Shown here: piece by piece, positions 11,076 through 20,299 of the stretch
Numbering within the stretch: the stretch's first letter is position 1
Layout of the letters: every line of letters begins with the position of its first letter
From: Limanda limanda
Lineage: Eukaryota; Chordata; Actinopteri; Pleuronectiformes; Pleuronectidae
Length of the DNA stretch: 64,000 nt
Direction of reading: 5' to 3'
NCBI RefSeq assembly: GCF_963576545.1
Contig: NC_083638.1
Location: 23,894,090-23,958,089 of the forward strand
Program-made: the position numbers and the translations under genes
Notes under the pieces: model-generated
The model's database searches: none
Told to the model about the DNA's origin: nothing
Seen by the model: the letters and a program-made list of their open reading frames with translations, nothing else

Positions 11076-11698
11076 GGCTGTCCCCTGTCTGCTCTCCGTC
11101 TGCCTGAGCTTCTTTTTCATCCAGCTCCTCCCATCCTCAAGACTGTTGATGCATGCGGCTCCTGTTCGTCAGACTTACTTAGAAAACATCATTTGCTTTA
11201 TTTTTCTGTTGGCTGACATCAGATTCTGACAGAGAATTGAGATCTAAGAATTAGAAACCAAAGTGTAATTGGCATTTCTGTACAATACAATAAAGAAAAT
11301 AAATGCATCTTTACATCAAACCTGCATATATTTCATTCAATAAGTAAAAAATGCATGAATGTGAAAATTAAAAAAATGGTAAGTATGCCTGTCTATAAGG
11401 CTCACACAATTATTAAATAATGTTACTCCGGGCTTTTAACTGTTTAATTTGTTATTGACAAGTCTACAGAATACATAAAAAAACAGATTTCTGCTCTGAT
11501 CTTAACAAACTGTGTTTGACCATCTTTCTGATAAGCAATGTCACAGCACAGAAGCGAGGCTGTAACACATCCACCTGTGTGACCCATCGCTTGGCCGACT
11601 TGCTGAGTCGGACGGGGGGGCTTGGATACAACAACTTTGTTCCCACCAACGTGGGCGCCAAGGCGTTCGGCAGACGGAAGCGGCACGGAAATGTTTGA
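9947..11698 (+). CDS. calca: Pre-pro-CGRP (CGRP splice form of calca)
   Basis: Precursor of calcitonin gene-related peptide, a vasodilator neuropeptide acting through calcitonin-receptor-like receptor/RAMP. It shares exons 2 (9947-10026) and 3 (10295-10426) with calcitonin, skips exon 4 and joins exon 5 at 11536, ending at TGA 11696-11698 (80+132+163 nt, 124 residues). Exon 5 reads SNVTAQKR (dibasic cut), then the 37-residue peptide [18 protein letters not shown]...[13 protein letters not shown], then G-RRKR for amidation and cleavage. The Cys2-Cys7 ring and amidated Phe37 are kept. After the stop, exon 5 ends at 11718 with donor GTACGT. The exon 4 versus exon 5 choice is the classic calcitonin/CGRP alternative processing and is assumed here by homology. 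Confidence 0.95.
11289..11303 (+). terminator. Poly(A) signals of the calcitonin exon 4
   Basis: Two AATAAA hexamers (11289-11294 and 11298-11303) follow the calcitonin stop by about 215 bp and would end exon 4 near 11320. Use of this site gives calcitonin mRNA. Confidence 0.8.
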
Positions 11699-12154
11699 GC
11701 ACCAGAGGGAACACAAAGGTACGTTAGCACACCAAACTTTCAAGTCTCTGTACCTGCCTTGTGTTTTAAAGCCAAGCTTAGAATTATGGTTCTTTCAAAT
11801 CCAAAATACTATATTTTATTTGATGTTACAAAAATGTAAGGTACCATTTTATACTTGAATATATTCATCAACGGGAATCTCTCGGTTTGTATGGCCCCGA
11901 GGAAATTGCCGTGTTTTCTGTACCATGCAAATTGACTAAGTTGCGTTTGTGTATATAAAAACAAATATTGGAAAACCTGATTTGTCTACATAAACAGAGA
12001 GTTAACATTAGTGGCTGTTGCACTATACTGTCCAATTGGGAAATAAAGCCGGGTGACCCACAAGAACCTTAAACAAATGTTTTCTGAATTTACTGTGGCC
12101 TTTGAGCCAATGTTTGATAACTGTTTCTTTTGTCTCCTCTCGTTTACTTACTAG

Positions 12155-12540
12155 GACTGAGATCTTCCACTCAGTGACAAAACTGCATCATCATCCATCG
12201 TCAAACTCTAGAAATGTAGAAAAAATACCTGGCGCAAACAAGGACAGATGTTTTGCTTTCAGACGACCTCCCAGATGTGTGTCATTGTTGTTAACTGTAA
12301 CTTGGAATATATTTCCTTCTGTTTAGAGAGATGAGAATTTATTTCTTTATCTTTTCTTGTGCACTTCTGAACTGTCTGAAGTCTTTTTCTGTACATCTGC
12401 CAGTTAAACTCTTAACAACTGAGGCTGACCCGGGCCTGGATGTATATCTCGTCTTTCATCATAGCGCAAAATGCAAGAATGTCAAATTTAGTAAGACCTG
12501 TGAATTGAAAGCAAGAATAAATTGTATTTTAGCTATATGA
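12155..12540 (+). other. calca: calca exon 6 (3'UTR of the CGRP transcript)
   Basis: A pyrimidine-rich acceptor (ends TTACTTACTAG at 12154) follows exon 5's donor. An AATAAA at 12516-12521 would end the transcript near 12540. A non-coding last exon downstream of the CGRP exon is usual for this gene. Confidence 0.7.
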
Positions 12541-14272
12541 GTCTTTCAATGTCCGAGCGTGTTTTTGTTTGATTACGATCATTTAGAAAATTTACAGATA
12601 ATGTGATATGCTTATAAAATAAAACCATGTTGTATATGATATTCACTTTTCATATTTACTATACAGACACATAATTAGATCATCTCCAAACTGGTTGAAA
12701 GTATATCAATTTGATAAAAACTTTGGCCACACCTGGCTCATTTCGCCCTCCGGTGGTGCTAACACGTCACTGCTTTTTCATTGGCTATGGAGATCCATTG
12801 AAGACGAAGTGTCTTAAATGAGGATAATGTTCAGTTTATCCGACAGCTATTGTACTTCTAGTAAAGTTTTTATGTTGTTTCAGTAAAATATATGGTTTTG
12901 GCTGCTTCCCCACCGAACAAGTTCTATACTTGCTATAAAACATACTTGATTTTATACAATGATACTGATAAACACTATGGCTTCTGATTGAACGAGTTAC
13001 AGAATCAGCCTGGATCATATTCACTGTGGTGAATTACAAGCCTTTGTTAATCCTGACAAGTTAAAAAATAGTTAAAAAATAGTCTGAAGGAACAGAAGAA
13101 ATGGTGCATTCAAATGCTTCTTGGAAAAGTCCCATTTCCCAGGTTACGACTACTGGCTTTGAAGTCGGTGTGTGGGAAAAACATGGACGCTGGAAACAAA
13201 ATGTGTTTCATTGATTTATCAACAGCATTTACACAATACCCTGACACATCTTTCCAATATTTTCATCATAATGAAGAGCAGAGACAAAGGATCAGGTGTG
13301 ACAGGCATGTAAATAATGCAAAACCCACCTTAAAAACCTGTGTATTGTCTGAAAAAGCCTGTTTTTTAGTGCTTGTGAGGGATAGACATGCGGCTTGAAA
13401 ATGACTCAATTGAAACATTTGACAAGTTTACATTAAAAGCTTCAAACATCAAAACAACATAAAACCTCCATACTGCTCCTGTGATGTCATCCAAGTGTCC
13501 GTAGCCCTGACATTCAAATCCGACTCGATGTTTTTTAGCCTAAATATCTGTTACATCCCAATTGATTTGGATTTCGCTGAAACACTGTTTACCCAAAAGT
13601 GTTTTGTGGACTCAATGACTTCACCCACCCTCCATCGGCATAGTGGTGAGTGGATAATGAGTGCATTTTCATTCTTTTGGGTGAACTATCCCTTTAAGGT
13701 TGCATTGACGTGAATGTTCACCCAGTCGAGATTTGTTTTTTCCAATTATCCCGACATCACCTGAACGCGCAGACAATCAACACCTGCTGCTTAAAGCACG
13801 ACGGAGTTAACCTTGTGGCTGTTAGCCATTAGCTAAGATGCTAACCACAGTTATTAACTCTTGTAACAATTGCTCTGAGAAACGAAACTTCATTAGAAAA
13901 GGAAAACGGAGGTTCACTGCGGTTTTTTCCAATGTGGGAACCACGGACATGTTTGGAGGCTCGCTCCTCCCTGGCAGAGGAATGGCGCACTTTTGAGCTA
14001 GCTGTTGCTAGGCTAATGGACTAATATGCGACAACTGCAACTTGAAGGATGTTGTAGAAAGTGCGTCACATAACCTCAACCCAGGAATTCATCAGACACC
14101 AAGTCAGGGAGGAAAGATTCACCTGAGAGTAAGTGACTTTTCTTCACATTGACTTACTGTCCGATGGACATGAACACACCAGCTGTCATTGTGCTCCCTG
14201 TTTGATAAGCCTTCATGTTAAGGCATAATGACCTTTTGGTTTGTGAGTGTGTGTAGACAAACCTGCAGGTGT
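12541..14272. other. Intergenic DNA between calca and the LTR element
   Basis: No gene is seen. Part of it (about 13440-13698) is a dispersed repeat. A sequence near 12740-12770 (CCTCCGGTGGTGCTAAC) also resembles short fish repeats. Confidence 0.6.
13440..13698. repeat. Dispersed repeat ending GGGTGAACTATCCCTTTAAG
   Basis: The right end (TTTTGGGTGAACTATCCCTTTAAG-like, ending about 13698) matches a terminus I recognise from abundant small non-autonomous DNA elements in teleosts. The left limit is a guess and the family is not named. Confidence 0.45.
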
Positions 14273-14277
14273 GTGGG
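14273..14277 (+). repeat. Target-site duplication, left copy (GTGGG)
   Basis: GTGGG immediately precedes the 5' LTR. The same five bases follow the 3' LTR at 20295-20299. A 5-bp duplication is typical of Ty3/gypsy integrases. Confidence 0.92.
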
Positions 14278-14860
14278 TGTTACGTGTGTGGTTGTTTTCC
14301 TGTGTCTCCCCTCTCATTCTCTGCAGGTCTCACACCATTGGCTGTTCCTCCACCATCGTCCAACCCCCTGTCCAATCTGGGAGCTGTCTGTTGGCCAATT
14401 AGTGTCGTCAGGCCTTGATAACTTGCACCTGTTTTGTCTCCATGGAGAGAGGCCATTGTCTGCCTGTGTGTGGGCTGTGTGGAGCTGTTGCTTTTTGTTT
14501 GTGAGATGCCACCGGGGTTTAGGTGAATAGGTAAGACACCCTTGGGTTTACACTGCCATCACGTAGACCATACTCTGTTATCACATCAGGTTAGGAGCGG
14601 GGCCACCCTCTGTATGTATTAGCTAGGCTGTATGTGTGCACTAGTTAGTTGTCACGTTATCTTGTTTTCTTTGCTTTGGCTCCGCTTATAGTTCCCTATT
14701 CCCCTTGGCGGATCGCTGGCTAAATAAAACACACTTACTGATCCAGTTTGCTGTTGTGCCCTGTTTTTGTTGTTCTCCGAGTCAGCCTAACAGTAACATG
14801 TGTTATGGTTCCCCTACTCCCCCCCTAGACGTAGCAAGCTAACATCCTGGAGCCGTAACA
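14278..14860 (+). repeat. 5' long terminal repeat (583 bp)
   Basis: Bounded by TGTTACG and CGTAACA, a 7-bp perfect inverted repeat. It contains AATAAA at 14723-14728, expected for transcript 3'-end formation. The only difference from the 3' LTR is C at 14628 against T at 20062. Confidence 0.97.
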
Positions 14861-14864
14861 TATT

Positions 14865-14882
14865 TGGGGGCTCATCCGGGAT
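14865..14882 (+). promoter_or_regulatory. Primer binding site, tRNA-Pro type
   Basis: Eighteen bases starting TGGGGGCTCATCCGGGAT, four bases after the LTR, complement the 3' end of vertebrate tRNA-Pro including CCA with one mismatch (A where the usual site has G). This is where minus-strand DNA synthesis would be primed. Confidence 0.8.
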
Positions 14883-14997
14883 ACTCATTGTAGGACTCCA
14901 CGTCGGGCTGGCTTAGAGGTGTTCGATGCAGGTGTGCACATAGTGTAGCTGGTTTGTGTGTATAAGATAGGCAGTAGTTTTTTTTGTAGGGCTCGTT

Positions 14998-17900
14998 ATG
15001 GAGGCTTTTGAGTTGGGTGTCTTTTTGGCTGATCCGTCTATGGATCGAATTGACAGATGCCGGAAGGCTGATTTATATGCCATAGCGGCTCATTTTGAGT
15101 TTCCAGTTCAGGGGACCCTGCTCAAAGCGAGACTTAAGGAGTGTGTCGTGGATATGCTGGTGGGCAAGGAGGTGCTTGGTGTGAATGCGGCTTCTCCTTG
15201 TAGTGATGATAGGGAGGACATGCAGGCTGGGGCAGAGGCTAAGCCACCCGCTACCTTACCACGCTTTAATCCGTTGTCACCTACTTTATTAATGTCGTCT
15301 CAGGACGCCCGTCTGAAAGTAAGGTTGGCCCGCTTGCAAATGGAGGCTGAGCGTGGAGAGAGGCAAGCTGAGCGTGAGCACCATCTGGAGATCCGACGGA
15401 TTGAGGCAGAGAAGGAGGTGAAACTACGGAGGTTGGAATTGGAGGCTGCAAGTGCAGCACGTTCACCCCAAACCACCCTCTCTTCTCCACTAGCTAGCTC
15501 ATTTTGCACATTGGATGTGACTAAACAAATGGCGTTGGTTCCGCAGTTCCGGGAATCGGAAATCGATTCTTATTTTGGTGTGTTTGAACGCATCGCAGTT
15601 TCTATGCAGTGGCCTAAAGAGGTGTGGCCCCTCTTGCTTCAGTGTAAACTAACTGGTAAAGCTCAGGAGGTGTTGGCGTCCATTTCGTTGGCGGACAGTC
15701 TAGATTACGAAATTGTTAAAACCACTGTTCTTCGTGCGTATGAGTTAGTACCTGAGGCATATAGACAAAAATTTAGGAGTTGCAAAAAGTCTCCTGATCG
15801 TACTTTCATGGAGTTTGCTCGAGAGAAGGCCACCTTGTTTGATCGGTGGTGCACCGCCACTAAAACTACAGATTTTTCCTCTCTTCGAGAATTAGTCCTG
15901 CTGGAGGAATTCAAGAATAGTGTATCAGAACGTATAGTAACATACTTGAATGAGCAAAAAGTGGTGTCAATGTCCCAGGCAGCTGTATTAGCGGACGAGT
16001 TTGTACTCACCCACAAGCCCGCTCATTCGTTCTCTACCTCTCCAACCACTCAGTTTCGCAGGTCAGTTTCGCTACCTTTACGTTCTAGGGAGGAACGGGA
16101 GTGTTATTATTGTCATGAATTTGGCCATTTAATTGCTGACTGTCAGCTTCGTATGAGAAATCATCCACCGCCCGTTCAACAACAAAAGGGGGTTGGGTTG
16201 ATAAGTACAGTTTCTCGCTCTGTGGCAGTTATGCCGAATGTGTGCATTTCTGACCTTCCTGACCCCAGCTACAAACCATTCATTTTGAGTGGTCTTGTGT
16301 CACTGACCGGTGATCCAAAGGAACAGCAAAAGGTTCAGATTCTCCGTGACACTGGGGCGGCCCAGTCGTTTATCCTCTCTGATGCAGTGCCATTGTCAGG
16401 TGATTCATTCTGTGGTTCCAGTGTTTTGGTTCAGGGCATAGAGATGGGATTTGTGCCAGTCCCCTTGCACCTGATACATTTAAAATGTGATTTAGTCAGT
16501 GGAATTTTCAAAGTCGGGGTATGTCATAACCTGCCGGTAAAAGGCGTTCAGTTTATCATGGGCAATGATATTGCTGGAGGCAGAGTGCTGCCTATGTTGG
16601 AGGTATTGGACTGTCCCGAAGCTAACGCTGAGGATGAGTTAGCCGAGAGATTCCCTGGGATTTTTCCGGTGGGGGCTGTTACACGGGCGCAGTCCCGACC
16701 ATTGAGTAATGTGGTTGACCTGTCTGACTCCTTTCTTGTCCCAGTGGGGGACGTAAATGAGGTTACTGGTTCTACCTCTGTGCCCCCTCCACAGCCTGAT
16801 AAGAACAGTGCCGTTGAGAGTGCTGGCCTTAGTCTCGACCCATTGCCTCTACCGATAACTCGTGATAAGCTGGTTGCTATGCAAAAGATAGATTCTACAC
16901 TGGAGCAGTGTTATGGGAAGGCTGTTACTCCGGGTGGGGATATCGACGGTAAGGTGGGTTACTTCCTAGATAATGCTCTTCTCATGCGTAAGTGGACTTC
17001 ATCTCTTGATTCAGAACGTGACTGGAGTGTGATCTATCAGATTGTAGTGCCTGTTGCATATCGACAGGATATTCTATCACTTGCTCATAGTCACGTATGG
17101 TCTGGTCATTTAGGTATCACGAAAACCTATGACAGGATTCTAAGGCACTTCTTTTGGCCTGGACTGAAACGTGATGTAGCTGCATTCTGTCGTACTTGTC
17201 ATACCTGTCAGGTCACAGGAAAACCAAACCAGGTTATTCCACCCGCTCCTCTCTGTCCGATACCCGCGTTAGGTGAGCCTTTTGAGCACGTGTTAGTTGA
17301 TTGTGTTGGCCCATTGCCTAAGTCTAAGACTGGTAACCAGTTTTTATTGACGATTATGTGTGTTGCTACACGGTATCCTGAGGCTATTCCCCTTCGGAAA
17401 ATCACTGCTCAGGCAGTGGTCAAGGCTTTGGTTAAGTTTTTCTCGACGTTTGGGCTCCCGAAAGTGGTGCAAACTGATCAAGGAAGTAATTTCCTTTCTA
17501 ACCTTTTTGAGCAGGTGCTGACATCTTTGTCTATTACACACAGAGTTTCCAGTGCCTACCACCCTGAGTCTCAGGGTGCTCTCGAACGTTGGCACCAAAC
17601 GCTTAAATCCATACTGCGAAAGTACTGTCTCGAGACCGGGAGAGACTGGGATGAGGGTGTTCCTTTTGCCTTGTTTGCGGTTCGTGAGATCGTTCAGGAG
17701 TCCTTAGGGTTTAGTCCGGCTGACCTTGTTTTTGGACATACGGTACGCGGCCCTCTCAGAGTTCTGAAAGACCAGCTTATCTCGGGTAGTGCTTCTTCTC
17801 AAAATGTGTTAACTTATGTGAGCCGGTTCCGTGAACGGTTGCACAGTGCCTGTGCCCTCGCTAGGGAAGCTCTGTCCGCCTCACAGAAGCGGATGAAGCG

Positions 17901-19689
17901 TCACTTTGATGAGAAGGCTGTCCCACGTTCACTGCAGACGGGTGACCAGGTTCTAGTTCTGCTTCCCATTCCCGGATCCTCCCTCTCTGCCCGTTTCTCC
18001 GGTCCTTATTGTGTGGGACGGAAGTTGAGTGACACAGATTATGTTATACAGACCCCAGATCGGAGGCGCAAGACAAGAGTTTGCCATGTTAACATGCTTA
18101 AGTTGTATCATGCAAAAGTTACTCCTCCTGAGGACTCCGTAGAAGGGTCTACGGGTCCCACAGTCAAGTCTGCCGTTCCAGCTGTATTGGTTCCAGGCTC
18201 CTACCAGGTTCCTGAGGGTGACGAGGATGGATTGGAGTTGCGGAGTGCTCCTCAACAGACCCCTCGGTTGTTGAACTCTCGGATGCTGTCATCTCTGGAC
18301 TCGCATCTGGCCTATCTGGATGAGGAACGTAGGGCTGACATGGTAGCCCTAATACGTGGGTTCCCTTGTCTGTTCGGTGATGTTCCTTCCCTGACCAACG
18401 TTTTGAAGCATGATATAGATGTGGGAGGTGCAGCACCTATCAAGCAGCATCCATACCGCATTAACGCTACGAAAAGGTTGATCATGTCGCAGGAGGTGTC
18501 TTATTTAGTAGAGAATAGTCTGGCGTCTTCGAGCTCTAGTCCTTGGAGTTCACCATGCCTCTTGGTACCCAAGCCTGATGGCACGTTCCGTTTCTGTACG
18601 GATTATAGGAAGGTGAACGCAGTCACGGTTCCTGACTCGTACCCGTTGCCGCGTATTGATGATTGTGTGGACACCATTGGGTCTGCCCGGTATGTGACAA
18701 AGCTGGATCTGTTAAAGGGATATTGGCAAGTCCCACTTACTGCTCGTGCTTCGGAGATCTCCGCATTTGTCACTCCAGACAAGTTTCAGCAGTACTCAGT
18801 GATGGCGTTTGGGATGCGGAATGCACCTGCCACTTTCCAGCGCTTAGTGAATATTGTTTTAGCTGACGTCCCACACTGTGCTGCTTACCTCGATGATGTA
18901 GTTGTGTATTCGTCTGATTGGGCTGCTCATGTAGATACCTTGACAACAGTGTTCCAGCGTTTGGCGAGGGCTTCCTTGACGCTGAATTTGGCAAAATGTG
19001 AGTTTGGTAGGGCTACCGTTACTTACCTTGGTAAACAGGTTGGGGGTGGTGAGGTGCGCCCCGTGGAGGCTAAGGTGACTGCTATCACTGCCTTCCCAGT
19101 GCCCATCACCCGGCGTGAGCTGCGCCGCTTCTTGGGTATGGCTGGGTATTATCGTGGGTTCTGTAGGAATTTTTCCTCTGTTGTCGCCCCTCTGACTAGT
19201 CTGCTGAGCCCCTTGGTCCCGTTTGCGTGGTCTCCAGATTGCCAACACGCTTTTGTTTCTGTTAAGACTCTGCTATGTAGTACCCCTGTTCTGGTGGCTC
19301 CTGACTTTGAGAAGCCATTCAAGATGGAGGTAGACGCATGCAATGTAGGTGCCGGTGCCGTTCTTATCCAGGAGGATTCCAACGGGCTGGACCATCCGGT
19401 CTGCTACTTCTCACGGAAGTTCAATGAGTGCCAGACACGGTACTCTACTATTGAGCAGGAAGCTCTGGCTTTGCTGATGGCACTCCAGTTTTTTGAAGTT
19501 TATTTGGGATCGAGTTCTAGGCCAATTGTGGTCTACACGGATCACAATCCGCTGGTTTTTCTCCACCGGATGTATAATCAGAACCAGCGCCTCATGCGGT
19601 GGGCGCTGATTGTGCAGGGGTACAACCTGGTGATTCGTCACAAGAAGGGCTCCGAGAATATGTGTGCGGATGCCCTTTCTCGTGTGTGA
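14998..19689 (+). CDS. Gag-Pol polyprotein of Gmr1-like retrotransposon
   Basis: Single uninterrupted 1563-residue polyprotein. In order: an SAP-like helical motif (about 17-55); charged coiled coil (about 100-150); capsid region resembling the SCAN domain (about 178-340, with PEAYRQKFR at 252); CCHC zinc knuckle (C369, C372, H377, C382); aspartic protease core DTGA from D451; integrase with H699/H704 and C734/C737 zinc site, DD35E triad D768, D827, E863 and a GPY/F module (GPY at 1002-1004). Reverse transcriptase follows, with D1237 (KLD) and YLDD at 1297-1300, then RNase H with D1446, E1488, D1515 and the C-terminal ADALSRV. All catalytic residues checked are present. Integrase preceding RT is the Ty1/copia-like order inside a Ty3/gypsy protein. 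No gag/pol frameshift is needed, so the Gag:Pol ratio must be set another way or only by proteolysis. ATG at 14998 is the first sensible start, 137 nt after the LTR. Confidence 0.97.
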   Translation: MEAFELGVFLADPSMDRIDRCRKADLYAIAAHFEFPVQGTLLKARLKECVVDMLVGKEVLGVNAASPCSDDREDMQAGAEAKPPATLPRFNPLSPTLLMSSQDARLKVRLARLQMEAERGERQAEREHHLEIRRIEAEKEVKLRRLELEAASAARSPQTTLSSPLASSFCTLDVTKQMALVPQFRESEIDSYFGVFERIAVSMQWPKEVWPLLLQCKLTGKAQEVLASISLADSLDYEIVKTTVLRAYELVPEAYRQKFRSCKKSPDRTFMEFAREKATLFDRWCTATKTTDFSSLRELVLLEEFKNSVSERIVTYLNEQKVVSMSQAAVLADEFVLTHKPAHSFSTSPTTQFRRSVSLPLRSREERECYYCHEFGHLIADCQLRMRNHPPPVQQQKGVGLISTVSRSVAVMPNVCISDLPDPSYKPFILSGLVSLTGDPKEQQKVQILRDTGAAQSFILSDAVPLSGDSFCGSSVLVQGIEMGFVPVPLHLIHLKCDLVSGIFKVGVCHNLPVKGVQFIMGNDIAGGRVLPMLEVLDCPEANAEDELAERFPGIFPVGAVTRAQSRPLSNVVDLSDSFLVPVGDVNEVTGSTSVPPPQPDKNSAVESAGLSLDPLPLPITRDKLVAMQKIDSTLEQCYGKAVTPGGDIDGKVGYFLDNALLMRKWTSSLDSERDWSVIYQIVVPVAYRQDILSLAHSHVWSGHLGITKTYDRILRHFFWPGLKRDVAAFCRTCHTCQVTGKPNQVIPPAPLCPIPALGEPFEHVLVDCVGPLPKSKTGNQFLLTIMCVATRYPEAIPLRKITAQAVVKALVKFFSTFGLPKVVQTDQGSNFLSNLFEQVLTSLSITHRVSSAYHPESQGALERWHQTLKSILRKYCLETGRDWDEGVPFALFAVREIVQESLGFSPADLVFGHTVRGPLRVLKDQLISGSASSQNVLTYVSRFRERLHSACALAREALSASQKRMKRHFDEKAVPRSLQTGDQVLVLLPIPGSSLSARFSGPYCVGRKLSDTDYVIQTPDRRRKTRVCHVNMLKLYHAKVTPPEDSVEGSTGPTVKSAVPAVLVPGSYQVPEGDEDGLELRSAPQQTPRLLNSRMLSSLDSHLAYLDEERRADMVALIRGFPCLFGDVPSLTNVLKHDIDVGGAAPIKQHPYRINATKRLIMSQEVSYLVENSLASSSSSPWSSPCLLVPKPDGTFRFCTDYRKVNAVTVPDSYPLPRIDDCVDTIGSARYVTKLDLLKGYWQVPLTARASEISAFVTPDKFQQYSVMAFGMRNAPATFQRLVNIVLADVPHCAAYLDDVVVYSSDWAAHVDTLTTVFQRLARASLTLNLAKCEFGRATVTYLGKQVGGGEVRPVEAKVTAITAFPVPITRRELRRFLGMAGYYRGFCRNFSSVVAPLTSLLSPLVPFAWSPDCQHAFVSVKTLLCSTPVLVAPDFEKPFKMEVDACNVGAGAVLIQEDSNGLDHPVCYFSRKFNECQTRYSTIEQEALALLMALQFFEVYLGSSSRPIVVYTDHNPLVFLHRMYNQNQRLMRWALIVQGYNLVIRHKKGSENMCADALSRV

Positions 19690-19700
19690 TGTTTGCTCTT

Positions 19701-19711
19701 ATGGGTGGGGG
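19701..19711 (+). promoter_or_regulatory. Polypurine tract
   Basis: ATGGGTGGGGG directly abuts the 3' LTR and is almost all purine, as expected for the plus-strand primer. Confidence 0.65.
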
Positions 19712-20294
19712 TGTTACGTGTGTGGTTGTTTTCCTGTGTCTCCCCTCTCATTCTCTGCAGGTCTCACACCATTGGCTGTTCCTCCACCATCGTCCAACCC
19801 CCTGTCCAATCTGGGAGCTGTCTGTTGGCCAATTAGTGTCGTCAGGCCTTGATAACTTGCACCTGTTTTGTCTCCATGGAGAGAGGCCATTGTCTGCCTG
19901 TGTGTGGGCTGTGTGGAGCTGTTGCTTTTTGTTTGTGAGATGCCACCGGGGTTTAGGTGAATAGGTAAGACACCCTTGGGTTTACACTGCCATCACGTAG
20001 ACCATACTCTGTTATCACATCAGGTTAGGAGCGGGGCCACCCTCTGTATGTATTAGCTAGGTTGTATGTGTGCACTAGTTAGTTGTCACGTTATCTTGTT
20101 TTCTTTGCTTTGGCTCCGCTTATAGTTCCCTATTCCCCTTGGCGGATCGCTGGCTAAATAAAACACACTTACTGATCCAGTTTGCTGTTGTGCCCTGTTT
20201 TTGTTGTTCTCCGAGTCAGCCTAACAGTAACATGTGTTATGGTTCCCCTACTCCCCCCCTAGACGTAGCAAGCTAACATCCTGGAGCCGTAACA
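19712..20294 (+). repeat. 3' long terminal repeat (583 bp)
   Basis: Same length as the 5' LTR and identical except T at 20062. AATAAA at 20157-20162. Confidence 0.97.
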
Positions 20295-20299
20295 GTGGG
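20295..20299 (+). repeat. Target-site duplication, right copy (GTGGG)
   Basis: Repeats the five bases before the 5' LTR. Confidence 0.92.

Larger units (their letters stand above)
14278..20294 (+). mobile_element. Complete Gmr1-like Ty3/gypsy LTR retrotransposon
   Basis: The 6017-bp element comprises a 5' LTR, tRNA-Pro-like primer site, one gag-pol ORF, a short purine-rich tract and a 3' LTR. Its LTRs begin TGTTACG and end CGTAACA, and it is flanked by GTGGG duplications. The domain order gag, protease, integrase, reverse transcriptase, RNase H matches the Gmr1-like group of deuterostome Ty3/gypsy elements, first described from cod. The LTRs differ at one base in 583 and the ORF has no stop, so it inserted recently and may be competent. 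It lies about 1.7 kb downstream of calca in the same orientation. Confidence 0.97.

Noticed and set aside
13114..13398. 94-codon open frame after calca
   Set aside because: Its start lies in sequence resembling a dispersed fish repeat, and no motif is seen.
15281..19641. Many minus-strand and shifted frames inside the retrotransposon
   Set aside because: They are shadows of the gag-pol frame, which alone carries recognisable domains.
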